Shown here: in pieces, positions 1 through 6,579 of the stretch
How positions within the stretch are numbered: position 1 is the stretch's first letter
Layout of the letters: the number at the start of each line of letters is the position of its first letter
Assembly (NCBI GenBank): GCA_937967705.1
Contig: CALCJG010000289.1
Span: forward strand, 1-9,919
Length of the DNA stretch: 9,919 nt
Direction of reading: 5' to 3'
Source of the DNA: an uncultured Spirochaetia bacterium
Lineage (GTDB): Bacteria > Spirochaetota > UBA4802 > JAGODF01
Notes under the pieces: model-generated
Database searches by the model: none
What the model was told of the DNA's origin: nothing
What the model saw: only the letters and a program-made list of their open reading frames with translations
Position numbers and translations under genes: made by a program

Positions 1-525
1 TACTTTATCATAAGCCTCCCCTACTGCATCGTCCAGTGTCTTCCCGAGGAGATCCATGTTGCCAATATCCCGAACCCTGTAAAGCGCGGTATTACCTCCG
101 GATATCAGAAGACCCAGAAAGGGAAAACGAAGCGGATGACCCTCAAGATGGGGAGCATAAAGATGAGCTTCCAGATGGTTCAATGCCACTAGCGGGATGT
201 TCAGGGCAAAGGAAATCGCCTTGGCTGACTGGAGGGCGATGAGAAGGGAGCCAACAAGGCCCGGCCTGTTTGTGGCAGCAACATATTGTATATCCTGGAA
301 GGTTAGACCGGCCTCACTAATGGCTTTTTCAATGAGATCGTTGATTACCTCCAGGTGTGCCCGGGAGGCAATTTCCGGAACTACTCCGGAGTAGTCCCGA
401 TGAAGATCTATTTGGCTGAAGATAACATTTGAAAGGATTTTATTGCCATTTAAGACAAGGGAGACGGCAGTTTCATCACAGGAACTCTCCAGTCCCAGTC
501 CGACAATGTCCCTATTACTTTGCAT
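1..525 (-). CDS. tsaD: TsaD (Gcp/YgjD), tRNA t6A37 threonylcarbamoyltransferase subunit, N-terminal 175 residues
   Basis: The gene runs off the left edge; 175 codons are visible. TsaD transfers the threonylcarbamoyl group from threonylcarbamoyl-AMP to A37 of ANN-decoding tRNAs in the cytoplasm, working with TsaB and TsaE. Family signatures seen are ESSCDETA at residues 13-20 (ASKHA nucleotide-binding fold), VPEIASRAH at 49-57, PGLVGSLL at 88-95, the metal-binding HLEAH at 117-121 (H117 and H121), ISGGNT at 141-146, and DDAVGEAYDKV at 165-175 where the window ends. The position usually Gly-Pro-Gly reads Arg-Pro-Gly, a small deviation. The start ATG lies inside the last codons of the upstream S41 protease gene (11-bp overlap, shared bases AATGCAAAGTAA), so the two are probably translationally coupled. 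I see no strong separate ribosome binding site, which fits coupling. Identity is near certain. Confidence 0.96.
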   Translation of the reverse strand, partial: MQSNRDIVGLGLESSCDETAVSLVLNGNKILSNVIFSQIDLHRDYSGVVPEIASRAHLEVINDLIEKAISEAGLTFQDIQYVAATNRPGLVGSLLIALQSAKAISFALNIPLVALNHLEAHLYAPHLEGHPLRFPFLGLLISGGNTALYRVRDIGNMDLLGKTLDDAVGEAYDKV

Positions 526-1882
526 TAATGATCTGTATTGCCTTTTGAAGCTGAGTATCGAATTCCAGATCGTACGGAGCTGGTTTCGAGTATTTATTGA
601 TTTCATTTTTTAGAAGAAAAAATGCCGTTTTATCAGAAAGGGAAAGGTTTTTACCCTTCAAATATTCCAGAAAATGTGTTTTGCTGGCAGTATCATAGAC
701 TTTATGGGACTTGACATACTTTTCAGTGATCTTATCCCGAATGATCTGGTTGACGTTTTTCCTGTCAGTAACAGGGATGATGTCCGCTTCCACAGGGATA
801 TCGGGTTTGATACCTATGCCGTGTATACTGAGCCCAGAGGGAGTATAATATTTTGCTACCGTTAGAGTAACACCTATCTTGTCTGATAGCTGAAAAAGCT
901 TTTGGATGGAACCTTTTCCGAAGGTTTTTTCTCCTACCAGTTTCCCACGATGATTGTCCCTTATGGCCCCTGCGAGAATCTCCGAGGCAGAGGCGCTTCC
1001 CCTGTTGACGAGTAAAATAAGTTTATCCTTGTAAACAGGTTCTAGCATGGATTTGGATTCCTTGACGTTACCGGAGCCCTCCCGGCCTTTCGTGGTTACA
1101 ATGGTCTTATCCTTGTCCAGGAACAGTTCGGCGATCTTGATCGCTCCATCCAGGAGACCTCCTGGATTCCATCGAAGATCGAGGATGATTTTTTTTATCC
1201 CCTTTGATGAAAGACTTTTGATGGCATCCTCCGTTTCCCTGGGAGTATCCGCGCTAAACATTTTGATTTTAATATAACCGATTTCAGTACCGCTGATGAC
1301 ATCATATTTAACGCTCTTGGTTTTGATGGGAGCTCTCTCCATGTCGAAATCAAGGAAGCCATCAAAACCCTCTCGCTTTACGAGTAATTTAACCTTTGTA
1401 TTGGTCATGCCGCGGATAAGTTTTATGATATCAGCGAGAGATTTGTTTTTAACGATGGTATCGTTTACTTTGTAGATGATATCTCCAGCCTTTATACCGG
1501 CACGCATGGCGGGAGTATCCTCGATGGGTGAAACAACAATCACCTCCCCATCCTTAACAGAAATTTCAATACCGACACCCACGAATTCCCCCGTGGTATC
1601 CTCTTTAAGCTCTGCGAAGTCATTCTCATTGAGAAACCTCGAAAAAGGATCGTTCAAAGCATGGATCATGCCCTTAATGGCCCCGTAAAAAATGTCCTTT
1701 GTATTAATAGTATCAACATAATCGGTCTGAATGTACTGAAAGACATGGTGAAAGTAATCCAGATATTTATGGGCAGGTTCGGTTGCAGAAAGATTGAAGG
1801 AAAGATTGATGCCAAGAAATAATCCCGCAAAAAAGGTAAGGATTGAAAAATGGAAAACACGTTCCTTGATTTTTTTAAACAT
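515..1882 (-). CDS. ctpA: S41 family C-terminal processing peptidase (CtpA type), membrane-anchored, periplasmic
   Basis: A serine endoprotease that trims or degrades envelope proteins from their C-terminus. Residues 1-33 are a basic start plus a hydrophobic segment (FSILTFFAGLFLGINLSF) without an obvious cleavage site, so it is probably a membrane anchor. A helical region follows (about 40-95), then a PDZ domain (about 97-172, with GVGIEI and SPAxxAG-like DTPAMRAGIKAGD), then the peptidase core. The catalytic Ser is S298 in GSASASEI and the general-base Lys is K323 in TFGKGS; the 25-residue separation matches Prc and plant CtpA. DLRWNPGG (235-242) is the usual DLRxNPGG motif. The C-terminal 80 residues are a lysine-rich extension. 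The 455-residue length is normal. The start is supported by AGAGGGA at 1891-1897, 8 nt before the ATG. It lies downstream of the lipoprotein genes and overlaps tsaD. Its substrate is unknown. Confidence 0.95.
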   Translation of the reverse strand: MFKKIKERVFHFSILTFFAGLFLGINLSFNLSATEPAHKYLDYFHHVFQYIQTDYVDTINTKDIFYGAIKGMIHALNDPFSRFLNENDFAELKEDTTGEFVGVGIEISVKDGEVIVVSPIEDTPAMRAGIKAGDIIYKVNDTIVKNKSLADIIKLIRGMTNTKVKLLVKREGFDGFLDFDMERAPIKTKSVKYDVISGTEIGYIKIKMFSADTPRETEDAIKSLSSKGIKKIILDLRWNPGGLLDGAIKIAELFLDKDKTIVTTKGREGSGNVKESKSMLEPVYKDKLILLVNRGSASASEILAGAIRDNHRGKLVGEKTFGKGSIQKLFQLSDKIGVTLTVAKYYTPSGLSIHGIGIKPDIPVEADIIPVTDRKNVNQIIRDKITEKYVKSHKVYDTASKTHFLEYLKGKNLSLSDKTAFFLLKNEINKYSKPAPYDLEFDTQLQKAIQIINAK

Positions 1883-1991
1883 AATTGGAGTCCCTCTATA
1901 TTAAGGAATGGAAGAATGGCGCATAAAGAACTAAACATGAATCCAAGTGTTTAATGAAGCGGGATGGATGAGACTGCATTGTCCTGTATCT

Positions 1992-2261
1992 TCAGTAAAT
2001 GAAGATTTTACTGTATTTATCCGCATGATTCTTTTTCATATAGGATTTAACATTCTCAAGACTGTAGCCGTATTGAGTAGCAAGGTCCTCAATGATCTTT
2101 TTCCTCTGGTCGGAGGATTGTTCCTTAACAAAGCTCTCTTCAAATTCCCTTTGAATATAATCGTTCCATAACATCTGGTAGTTGTTTTTATTTAAACTCT
2201 TTTGACTGCAGCCTGTAAAAATGAGTGCTGATAATAGAACAATGGTTACTATGGTTTTCAT
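1992..2261 (-). CDS. Small lipoprotein of unknown function (89 aa)
   Basis: I do not recognise a family. The protein begins MKTIVTIVLLSALIFTGC, a signal peptide ending in a loose lipobox with the lipidated Cys at residue 18, so it should be anchored in a membrane on the outside of the inner-membrane face. The mature part is about 70 residues, strongly charged and mostly helix-forming (many Glu, Lys, Gln, Asn), ending YSKIFIY. I chose this ATG rather than one six codons upstream because AGGA sits 7 nt before it (2269-2272) and because the signal peptide then begins with MK as usual; the upstream ATG has no visible Shine-Dalgarno. It lies in line with the other lipoprotein genes and upstream of the S41 protease, separated by 109 nt. 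A partner or substrate relation to the protease is only a guess. Confidence 0.75.
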   Translation of the reverse strand: MKTIVTIVLLSALIFTGCSQKSLNKNNYQMLWNDYIQREFEESFVKEQSSDQRKKIIEDLATQYGYSLENVKSYMKKNHADKYSKIFIY

Positions 2262-2349
2262 CGTTTTATCCTGGGACATGAGGTTTATCGCTGCATTGGT
2301 TTAACATGAGGAAAGAAAAAGAATAAAATGTCAATACATAAAAAGAAGT

Positions 2350-2862
2350 CTACTTTTTATCCTTTTCAAGAAAATGCATTTTATATTCAAGAGGCAGGTA
2401 GTTGATAAGGGCGTAATCGGAAAGATCTGACTTTTTTATCACGGCAACAGTTTTTATAAAATAACGTTTATTGTCCCTAGCGACAAAATCACGAAAAATG
2501 GCGGGAATTTCCATCTTATCATAGGTCCAATTTTTATAGAATTCCTTACCCATTTTCCTTTTCAACCGATTGACGATATAATCGACGATTTTGTTTTCCA
2601 CTGCATCCCGGGTTTCTTCAGCAGTACGTTTAATATTATCCTCGCTGTCAGTTGGATTGGATTCGCTGAAACGGTAACAAGTATCTAATTCTTTGGCTGA
2701 TAGCCCATAGCATTGTGCCATTTCTTCTTTGTTATTGAGATGATGCTTGTTATGATAAATACAGATATAATTATAGGAGGGATGCCTTGAGGGAGCGGAA
2801 CTTTGGCAGGTTAAAAAGGGTATTAAACAGATGATACAGCAAATAGTAAAAGGAATTCTCAT
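2350..2862 (-). CDS. Putative lipoprotein of unknown function (170 aa)
   Basis: No family recognised. The N-terminus MRIPFTICCIICLIPFLTC is a Cys-rich hydrophobic signal segment with a possible lipidation site at C19. The residues before it (PFLT) do not match the strict enterobacterial lipobox but are tolerable for spirochaetal lipoproteins. Two more Cys occur in the mature part (C34 in YICIY, and C51 and C62 around GLSAKELDTC also stand out). A helical, acidic-to-basic region (about 65-110) contains DAVENKIVDYIVNRLKRKMG; the rest is mixed and ends in a lysine-rich EKDKK. The start is 16 nt after the stop of the esterase gene, so the two are probably cotranscribed; no clear Shine-Dalgarno is visible, which fits coupling to the upstream stop. 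The downstream neighbour is another small lipoprotein. Confidence 0.72.
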   Translation of the reverse strand: MRIPFTICCIICLIPFLTCQSSAPSRHPSYNYICIYHNKHHLNNKEEMAQCYGLSAKELDTCYRFSESNPTDSEDNIKRTAEETRDAVENKIVDYIVNRLKRKMGKEFYKNWTYDKMEIPAIFRDFVARDNKRYFIKTVAVIKKSDLSDYALINYLPLEYKMHFLEKDKK

Positions 2863-2878
2863 GACGATCAGAATACCA

Positions 2879-3796
2879 TCATTTCAGTGATCGATCAAAG
2901 AATTCCATCATGGGAGGAACCATCATGCGCCAGAATTCCCAGTTATGGAATTTCTTCACTTTAATATAGAACTCGGGTTTATAATAAGACTTGTCTTTGT
3001 TCATCAGTTGAAGAAGGCGTATGGTGAGAAGGCGAGATTGATCGCAGGGAACCATGCCGTCTTTTTCCCCATGTGCGATGAAGGTGTATGTATTTTTTAG
3101 ATGAATGGCCTGTTTTATGATGTTATCATCGTTACTCCATCGTTCAGGAAAGTTTTTGTATGTACCATACACTGATGTGAGTAATCGATCTTTGGGCATA
3201 GAAATTGGATCGTAATCTCCTGAAAGTCCAGCAACGGCACTGAAGTATTGGGGGTAATTTGAAGCAATAATAAACGCGCCCCGCGCGCCAGTGGAGTAGC
3301 CGAGTATGCCTGTTTTTTCTTTCTTCAGGGCAATACTAAACTTCTGTTGCAGATAAGGAAGCAGTATATCGCCTACCCATTTCCCTCCGGGGATGCCGTT
3401 CCAGCGTCGTGTCGTTTCAGGATAGTATTTGGTTTCATAGATCGTCCTACCCATTTCGGGACATACCAGAATGAAGCCGTATTTATTGGCATAATGTTCA
3501 ATATTGGTTTTTTTCCCCCAAGAGGTGAGGCTGCCCTCATAATTGTGAAGGGCTATCAATGTTCTGGCCGGAGTTCCATTGTTATAGTTCTTGGGGAAGT
3601 ATATTTGAAGAGGGCATTCTTTTGGTATATTATTGACAATGTACTGAACAGAGATACCCGTAAGCCATTGTCCGGGGATGATTGTTCCTGTGAACTTTTC
3701 TGTACTATAGGCGGACTTAATCTGTTTGGGAGGTGTACCACATGAGAAAAATATCATGATCAGTAAAACAATGCTAGGAATTATATTATATTTCAT
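2879..3796 (-). CDS. Lipoprotein alpha/beta-hydrolase, esterase D-like serine esterase
   Basis: A 305-residue exported hydrolase, probably acting on ester bonds at the cell surface or in the periplasm; the substrate is not predictable. The signal peptide MKYNIIPSIVLLIMIFFSC gives lipidation at C19. The hydrolase domain follows. ALHNYEG (about 82-88) is in the position of the oxyanion-hole strand. The nucleophile elbow GYSTGARGA gives Ser168 (GxSxG), HGEKDGMVP gives the likely acid Asp246, and KFHNWEFW gives His284. This order and spacing fit the PF00756 esterase or dienelactone-hydrolase type. An in-frame ATG exists 23 codons upstream, but I chose 3796 because AAGGGG stands 4 nt before it and the signal peptide then starts at residue 1. 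It is first in a tight minus-strand group with two lipoproteins. Confidence 0.85.
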   Translation of the reverse strand: MKYNIIPSIVLLIMIFFSCGTPPKQIKSAYSTEKFTGTIIPGQWLTGISVQYIVNNIPKECPLQIYFPKNYNNGTPARTLIALHNYEGSLTSWGKKTNIEHYANKYGFILVCPEMGRTIYETKYYPETTRRWNGIPGGKWVGDILLPYLQQKFSIALKKEKTGILGYSTGARGAFIIASNYPQYFSAVAGLSGDYDPISMPKDRLLTSVYGTYKNFPERWSNDDNIIKQAIHLKNTYTFIAHGEKDGMVPCDQSRLLTIRLLQLMNKDKSYYKPEFYIKVKKFHNWEFWRMMVPPMMEFFDRSLK

Positions 3797-3800
3797 GTTA

Positions 3801-3806
3801 CCCCTT
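3801..3806 (-). promoter_or_regulatory. Ribosome binding site deciding the esterase start
   Basis: AAGGGG on the minus strand, 4 nt before the ATG at 3796. It favours this ATG over the in-frame one at 3865, which has no comparable site and would put 23 polar residues ahead of the signal peptide. Confidence 0.7.
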
Positions 3807-3869
3807 GTTAATAATGATGAAAACTGATTGTGCCTATTGCGATAAATGTTTACTTGATATAGCATAGGG

Positions 3870-3903
3870 ATTATATTCCCTGGAGATGTTGTCGTATCGA
3901 TAC
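3870..3903 (-). promoter_or_regulatory. Possible promoter of the esterase-lipoprotein operon, with a palindrome in the -35 region
   Basis: The minus strand carries a perfect -10 hexamer TATAAT (3870-3875) about 75 nt upstream of the esterase ATG. No good -35 hexamer is found at 16-18 nt. Instead a perfect 10-bp palindrome, GTATCGATAC (3894-3903), covers the position where the -35 would be. A -10 with a poor -35 and an adjacent palindrome is the usual layout of an activator-dependent promoter, but this is inferred. The 169-bp gap between divergent genes (3797-3965) also carries a TACAAT (3941-3946) on the plus strand that could serve the flavin-reductase gene; I see no matching -35 for it. Confidence 0.35.
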
Positions 3904-3965
3904 CGTACAGATAGTGACGATGGAAGATAAAATAATCAAGTACAATTCTGTTAGAGGGCTGGTAG

Positions 3966-4547
3966 ATGAGTAAAATTCAGTGGAAACCGGGAACCATGGT
4001 ATATCCGCTTCCTGCGGTGCTTGTTACCTGTGGCGATCATGAGAGCAATTACAATATCATTACCGTGGCATGGACTGGGACGATCTGCACAGAACCGGCC
4101 ATGACCTATATCTCATTGAGGCCGACAAGACTATCATATGAAATAATAAGAAGAACAGGGGAGTTTGTAATCAATTTGACGACTAAAAGACTTGCCAAAG
4201 CGGTTGACTTTTGTGGAGTTAAGTCAGGTAGAGACGTTGATAAGTTTCAGTCGCTTAAGCTCACTCCAGTAACATCGTCCAGGGTCAAATGCCCCCTAAT
4301 CAAGGAAAGTCCTTTGAATATCGAATGTCGAGTATCAGAAATAAAACATCTGGGCACTCACGATATGTTTTTGGCACAGGTTTTAGCGGTACAGGCCGAG
4401 AGTGAATTCATGGATTCGAAGGGTGCTTTCCATTTTAATGAGGCAGAACCCATCTGTTTTTCGCATGGGAAATACTATCTATTGGGGAAATGTCTTGGGA
4501 ATTTCGGTTTTTCCGTTCGGAAGAAAAAACCGAAAAAAAGGGATTGA
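3966..4547 (+). CDS. Flavin reductase-like FMN-binding protein (flavoredoxin/DIM6-NTAB family)
   Basis: A 193-residue cytoplasmic flavoprotein of the split-barrel flavin-reductase family, which binds FMN and passes electrons between NAD(P)H or ferredoxin-type donors and acceptors. Family features seen are the N-terminal YPLPAVLVTCG (13-23), NIITVAWTGTIC (30-41, the usual N-x-x-T-x-A-W segment contacting FMN), RPTRLSYEII (52-61), EFVINL (66-71), the SGRDVDKF segment (87-94), and the C-terminal FSHGKYYLLGKCLGNFGFS (165-183), typical of the flavoredoxin-like branch. The C-terminal tail is very basic (RKKKPKKRD). The start is supported by AGAGGG (3953-3958), 7 nt before the ATG. It stands alone, divergent from the esterase operon and separated from the aminomutase by 190 bp with its own promoter. 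Physiological partner unknown. Confidence 0.9.
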   Translation: MSKIQWKPGTMVYPLPAVLVTCGDHESNYNIITVAWTGTICTEPAMTYISLRPTRLSYEIIRRTGEFVINLTTKRLAKAVDFCGVKSGRDVDKFQSLKLTPVTSSRVKCPLIKESPLNIECRVSEIKHLGTHDMFLAQVLAVQAESEFMDSKGAFHFNEAEPICFSHGKYYLLGKCLGNFGFSVRKKKPKKRD

Positions 4548-4592
4548 TGAACATTTAAATAATACAGAACCCTCCCATTATGTCAAACGGGC

Positions 4593-4621
4593 TTGACAGG
4601 TCATAAGTAAACCCCTATATT
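4593..4621 (+). promoter_or_regulatory. Strong sigma70-type promoter for the aminomutase gene
   Basis: TTGACA at 4593-4598, exactly 17 nt, then TATATT at 4616-4621. This is a perfect -35 with a 4/6 to 5/6 -10 and ideal spacing, in the only sizeable gap upstream of the aminomutase. Transcription would start near 4628, giving a leader of about 110 nt. The start point falls at the edge of, or inside, the left arm of the inverted repeat just downstream. Confidence 0.75.
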
Positions 4622-4625
4622 TAAG

Positions 4626-4662
4626 TTATACTTATAAAAAAGGTATTTTGATATAAGTATAA
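4626..4662 (+). promoter_or_regulatory. Perfect 11-bp inverted repeat at the transcription start (operator or leader hairpin)
   Basis: TTATACTTATA (4626-4636) and its exact reverse complement TATAAGTATAA (4652-4662) are separated by 15 nt. A further A:T pair continues outside after one mismatch. A related direct copy, CATAAGTAA (4602-4610), lies inside the promoter spacer. Two arms on the same side of the helix (26 bp centre to centre), directly downstream of the -10, are the expected placement for a dimeric repressor. Because it would also be transcribed, an RNA hairpin is the alternative, although an all-A/T stem would be weak. No known box was recognised. Confidence 0.55.
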
Positions 4663-4683
4663 TTAAAATCCTCTCTTTCTTGC

Positions 4684-4701
4684 ACAGTATATACATGCTG
4701 T
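4684..4701 (+). repeat. Imperfect palindrome ACAG-N10-CTGT in the aminomutase leader
   Basis: ACAGTATATACATGCTGT has four-base outer arms that are exact inverses and several matching inner positions. It resembles the TATATACAGCTGT stretch found in the lexA promoter, with one extra base. It could be a second protein binding site in the leader, but chance is likely enough that I keep confidence low. Confidence 0.25.
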
Positions 4702-4737
4702 CCAAAAGTAGATATATTCAATATCTTTCTATAAAGA

Positions 4738-6546
4738 ATGACTATCATGACAATCAATCAAGAAAAAATTTGTCAATGGACATCCCAAAGCTTTCTAGAA
4801 TGTGCATCGCACTGGCTGAGCATCTTGAGGAGTGAAGGGGGATTGGAGACGATTCGATTGGATCTGCTTGCTTATATCAACATCCAGCAATACACAACCT
4901 ACTCCGGTGGCGATCATGCCAATGACCTGGAAAGGGTTATAGTGAGAGATTGTGCCAGAGCCTGGAGGGGACTGCTTAATCCAAGAAGTGAGGATCTGGC
5001 AGGCTTCAGTGTTTTAAGAGCTCTTATTGATGTGGCAAAAGGCACTACGCGTGAAGATTTAAAACCGGCTTTCTGGGGTGACATTTGTCATCTTGTAATG
5101 GGCTTGGAGGGTACTAGTTCCTTTCATGGAGAACAGGTAACGCAAGGATATCATCATTTGAAGGGCCGGGATGCTGCATTGGCTAGGTCAGATGAATTGG
5201 ATCTGATGGAAGAGGTGATGGAAAACCGCATGAATTCCTACGAGCATGGGTTGAGCCGGGATTCGATCGCTCGGAGAAAAAAGAGGAAAAATCATATTTT
5301 AAAGAAGCTGGGCGGGTTGCAAAAGGATTGGAAAAACTGGCGGTGGCATGTGCGTCATATAGCACGAACTTCAGATGATCTATCCAGGATGGCATATCTC
5401 ACTGAGAGGGAACGTCATGATATTTCTCTCGCACGAGAATACAATATACCATTTGGGGTGACTCCCTATTATGCGTCTCTTTTTGATGAAAAACCGGATG
5501 AAGGAAGGGATCGGGCTGTCAGGGCACAGGTTATTCCGCCGGAGAGTTATTCACGCATGTTTCATAAGGAGATCGAGAATTTTGAGGATCTAGACTTCAT
5601 GAAGGAGACGGACACCTCTCCCGTAGATCTTGTGACACGTCGATATGCTGCAATCGTCATACTGAAGCCCTTCAATGCCTGTCCACAGGTTTGTGTTTAT
5701 TGCCAGCGTAACTGGGAAATTAAAGGTCCCATGGCTCCGGGAGCTCTTGCTGATATGGAAACTCTTGATGCAGCGATTGCATGGATCAGGGACCGTCCCG
5801 CTATCAAGGAGATACTGGTTACTGGGGGGGATCCGCTGGTACTGACCGATAAAAAGTTGAAGGAAATACTGGATAAAGTGTCTAGCATCGATAAAATCGA
5901 GAGGATCAGAATTGGCTCCAGGATCCCGGTCACACTGCCTATGAGAATCACCAAGGCACTGGCTGAACTGCTCAGTTCCTACAGAATACCCGGAAAAAGG
6001 GAAGTATGCCTGGTAACGCACGTTGAACATCCCTACGAGATAACACCGGAACTCGTTGCCGCTGTGGAAAGGATCAGACTAAAAGGGATCTCTGTGTACA
6101 ATCAAAATGTTTATACCTTTTTCGTCTCCAGGAGATTTGAGGCTGCAGCGTTGAGGAGGCTTCTCAGGGTCAGTGGTATAGATCCCTACTATACGTTCTA
6201 TCCCAAGGGTAAACAGGAAACGGATCTCTACAGGGTTCCTATCGCGCGGCTTTTACAGGAGAATAAAGAGGAGGCCCGTTTGCTACCGGGACTGGCCCGT
6301 ACGGATGAGCCGGTATATAATGTTCCAGGTTTGGGGAAAAATCATCTCAACTCCTGGCAGCACAGGGATCTTATATCCATCCGTCCCGATGGTTCGCGGG
6401 TTTATGAGTTCCACCCATGGGAAAAGAAGATCGTACCTCAGCACACTTATGTGGGTGATGATATACCCATCCTTGAGTATTTGAAGCGATTGACGGACAT
6501 AGGAGAAAAAATGGAGGATTATAGGAGCATCTGGTATTATTTTTAA
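4738..6546 (+). CDS. kamA: KamA-family radical SAM/PLP 2,3-aminomutase with N-terminal extension; glutamate-type residues
   Basis: A 602-residue enzyme expected to shift an amino group from C2 to C3 of an amino acid, using a 4Fe-4S cluster, SAM and PLP. Residues about 195-602 match lysine 2,3-aminomutase (LAM): WKNWRWHVRH (about 198-207), TPYYASLFD (242-250), the cluster motif CPQVCVYC (C315, C319, C322), R324 matching the LAM carboxylate-binding Arg134, GGDP (363-366), THVEHPYEIT, and PGLGK, where K534 should hold PLP. The LAM side-chain-binding Asp293 and Asp330 align with K490 and N528, the pair I recall for glutamate 2,3-aminomutase, so the substrate is probably not lysine. The C-terminal zinc cysteines of LAM are absent. 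Residues 1-195 are an unrecognised, mostly helical extension. No beta-lysine acetyltransferase gene is adjacent. The Shine-Dalgarno is weak; ATG 4747 is an alternative start. The symbol is family-level only. Confidence 0.9.
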   Translation: MTIMTINQEKICQWTSQSFLECASHWLSILRSEGGLETIRLDLLAYINIQQYTTYSGGDHANDLERVIVRDCARAWRGLLNPRSEDLAGFSVLRALIDVAKGTTREDLKPAFWGDICHLVMGLEGTSSFHGEQVTQGYHHLKGRDAALARSDELDLMEEVMENRMNSYEHGLSRDSIARRKKRKNHILKKLGGLQKDWKNWRWHVRHIARTSDDLSRMAYLTERERHDISLAREYNIPFGVTPYYASLFDEKPDEGRDRAVRAQVIPPESYSRMFHKEIENFEDLDFMKETDTSPVDLVTRRYAAIVILKPFNACPQVCVYCQRNWEIKGPMAPGALADMETLDAAIAWIRDRPAIKEILVTGGDPLVLTDKKLKEILDKVSSIDKIERIRIGSRIPVTLPMRITKALAELLSSYRIPGKREVCLVTHVEHPYEITPELVAAVERIRLKGISVYNQNVYTFFVSRRFEAAALRRLLRVSGIDPYYTFYPKGKQETDLYRVPIARLLQENKEEARLLPGLARTDEPVYNVPGLGKNHLNSWQHRDLISIRPDGSRVYEFHPWEKKIVPQHTYVGDDIPILEYLKRLTDIGEKMEDYRSIWYYF

Positions 6547-6579
6547 TGCAAAAATCAATATGATATTCCAGGTTCTGCC

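Noticed and set aside
36..394. Two small plus-strand open frames opposite tsaD
   Set aside because: The minus strand encodes unmistakable TsaD motifs over the whole stretch.
1666..1938. 90-codon minus-strand frame overlapping the start of the S41 protease
   Set aside because: It is out of frame with the protease signal anchor, which has a good ribosome site; nothing supports a second protein.
1993..2013. CAGTAAA...TTTACTG hairpin at the end of the small lipoprotein gene, considered as a terminator
   Set aside because: There is no following T run on the minus strand and the stem is AT-rich, so termination is not supported.
2329..2334. TTGACA on the minus strand upstream of the small lipoprotein
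   Set aside because: No acceptable -10 hexamer is found 16-18 nt downstream.
3347..3745. 132-codon plus-strand open frame opposite the esterase gene
   Set aside because: It is antisense to a gene with a full catalytic triad and has no ribosome site or recognisable domain.
4628..4737. Riboswitch in the 110-nt aminomutase leader
   Set aside because: It is very AT-rich and I could not recognise the core of any known class (lysine, SAM, cobalamin, glycine). Only the inverted repeats stand out.
5590..6030. 146-codon minus-strand open frame inside the aminomutase gene
   Set aside because: It lies antisense to the conserved radical SAM core; its protein has no family features.
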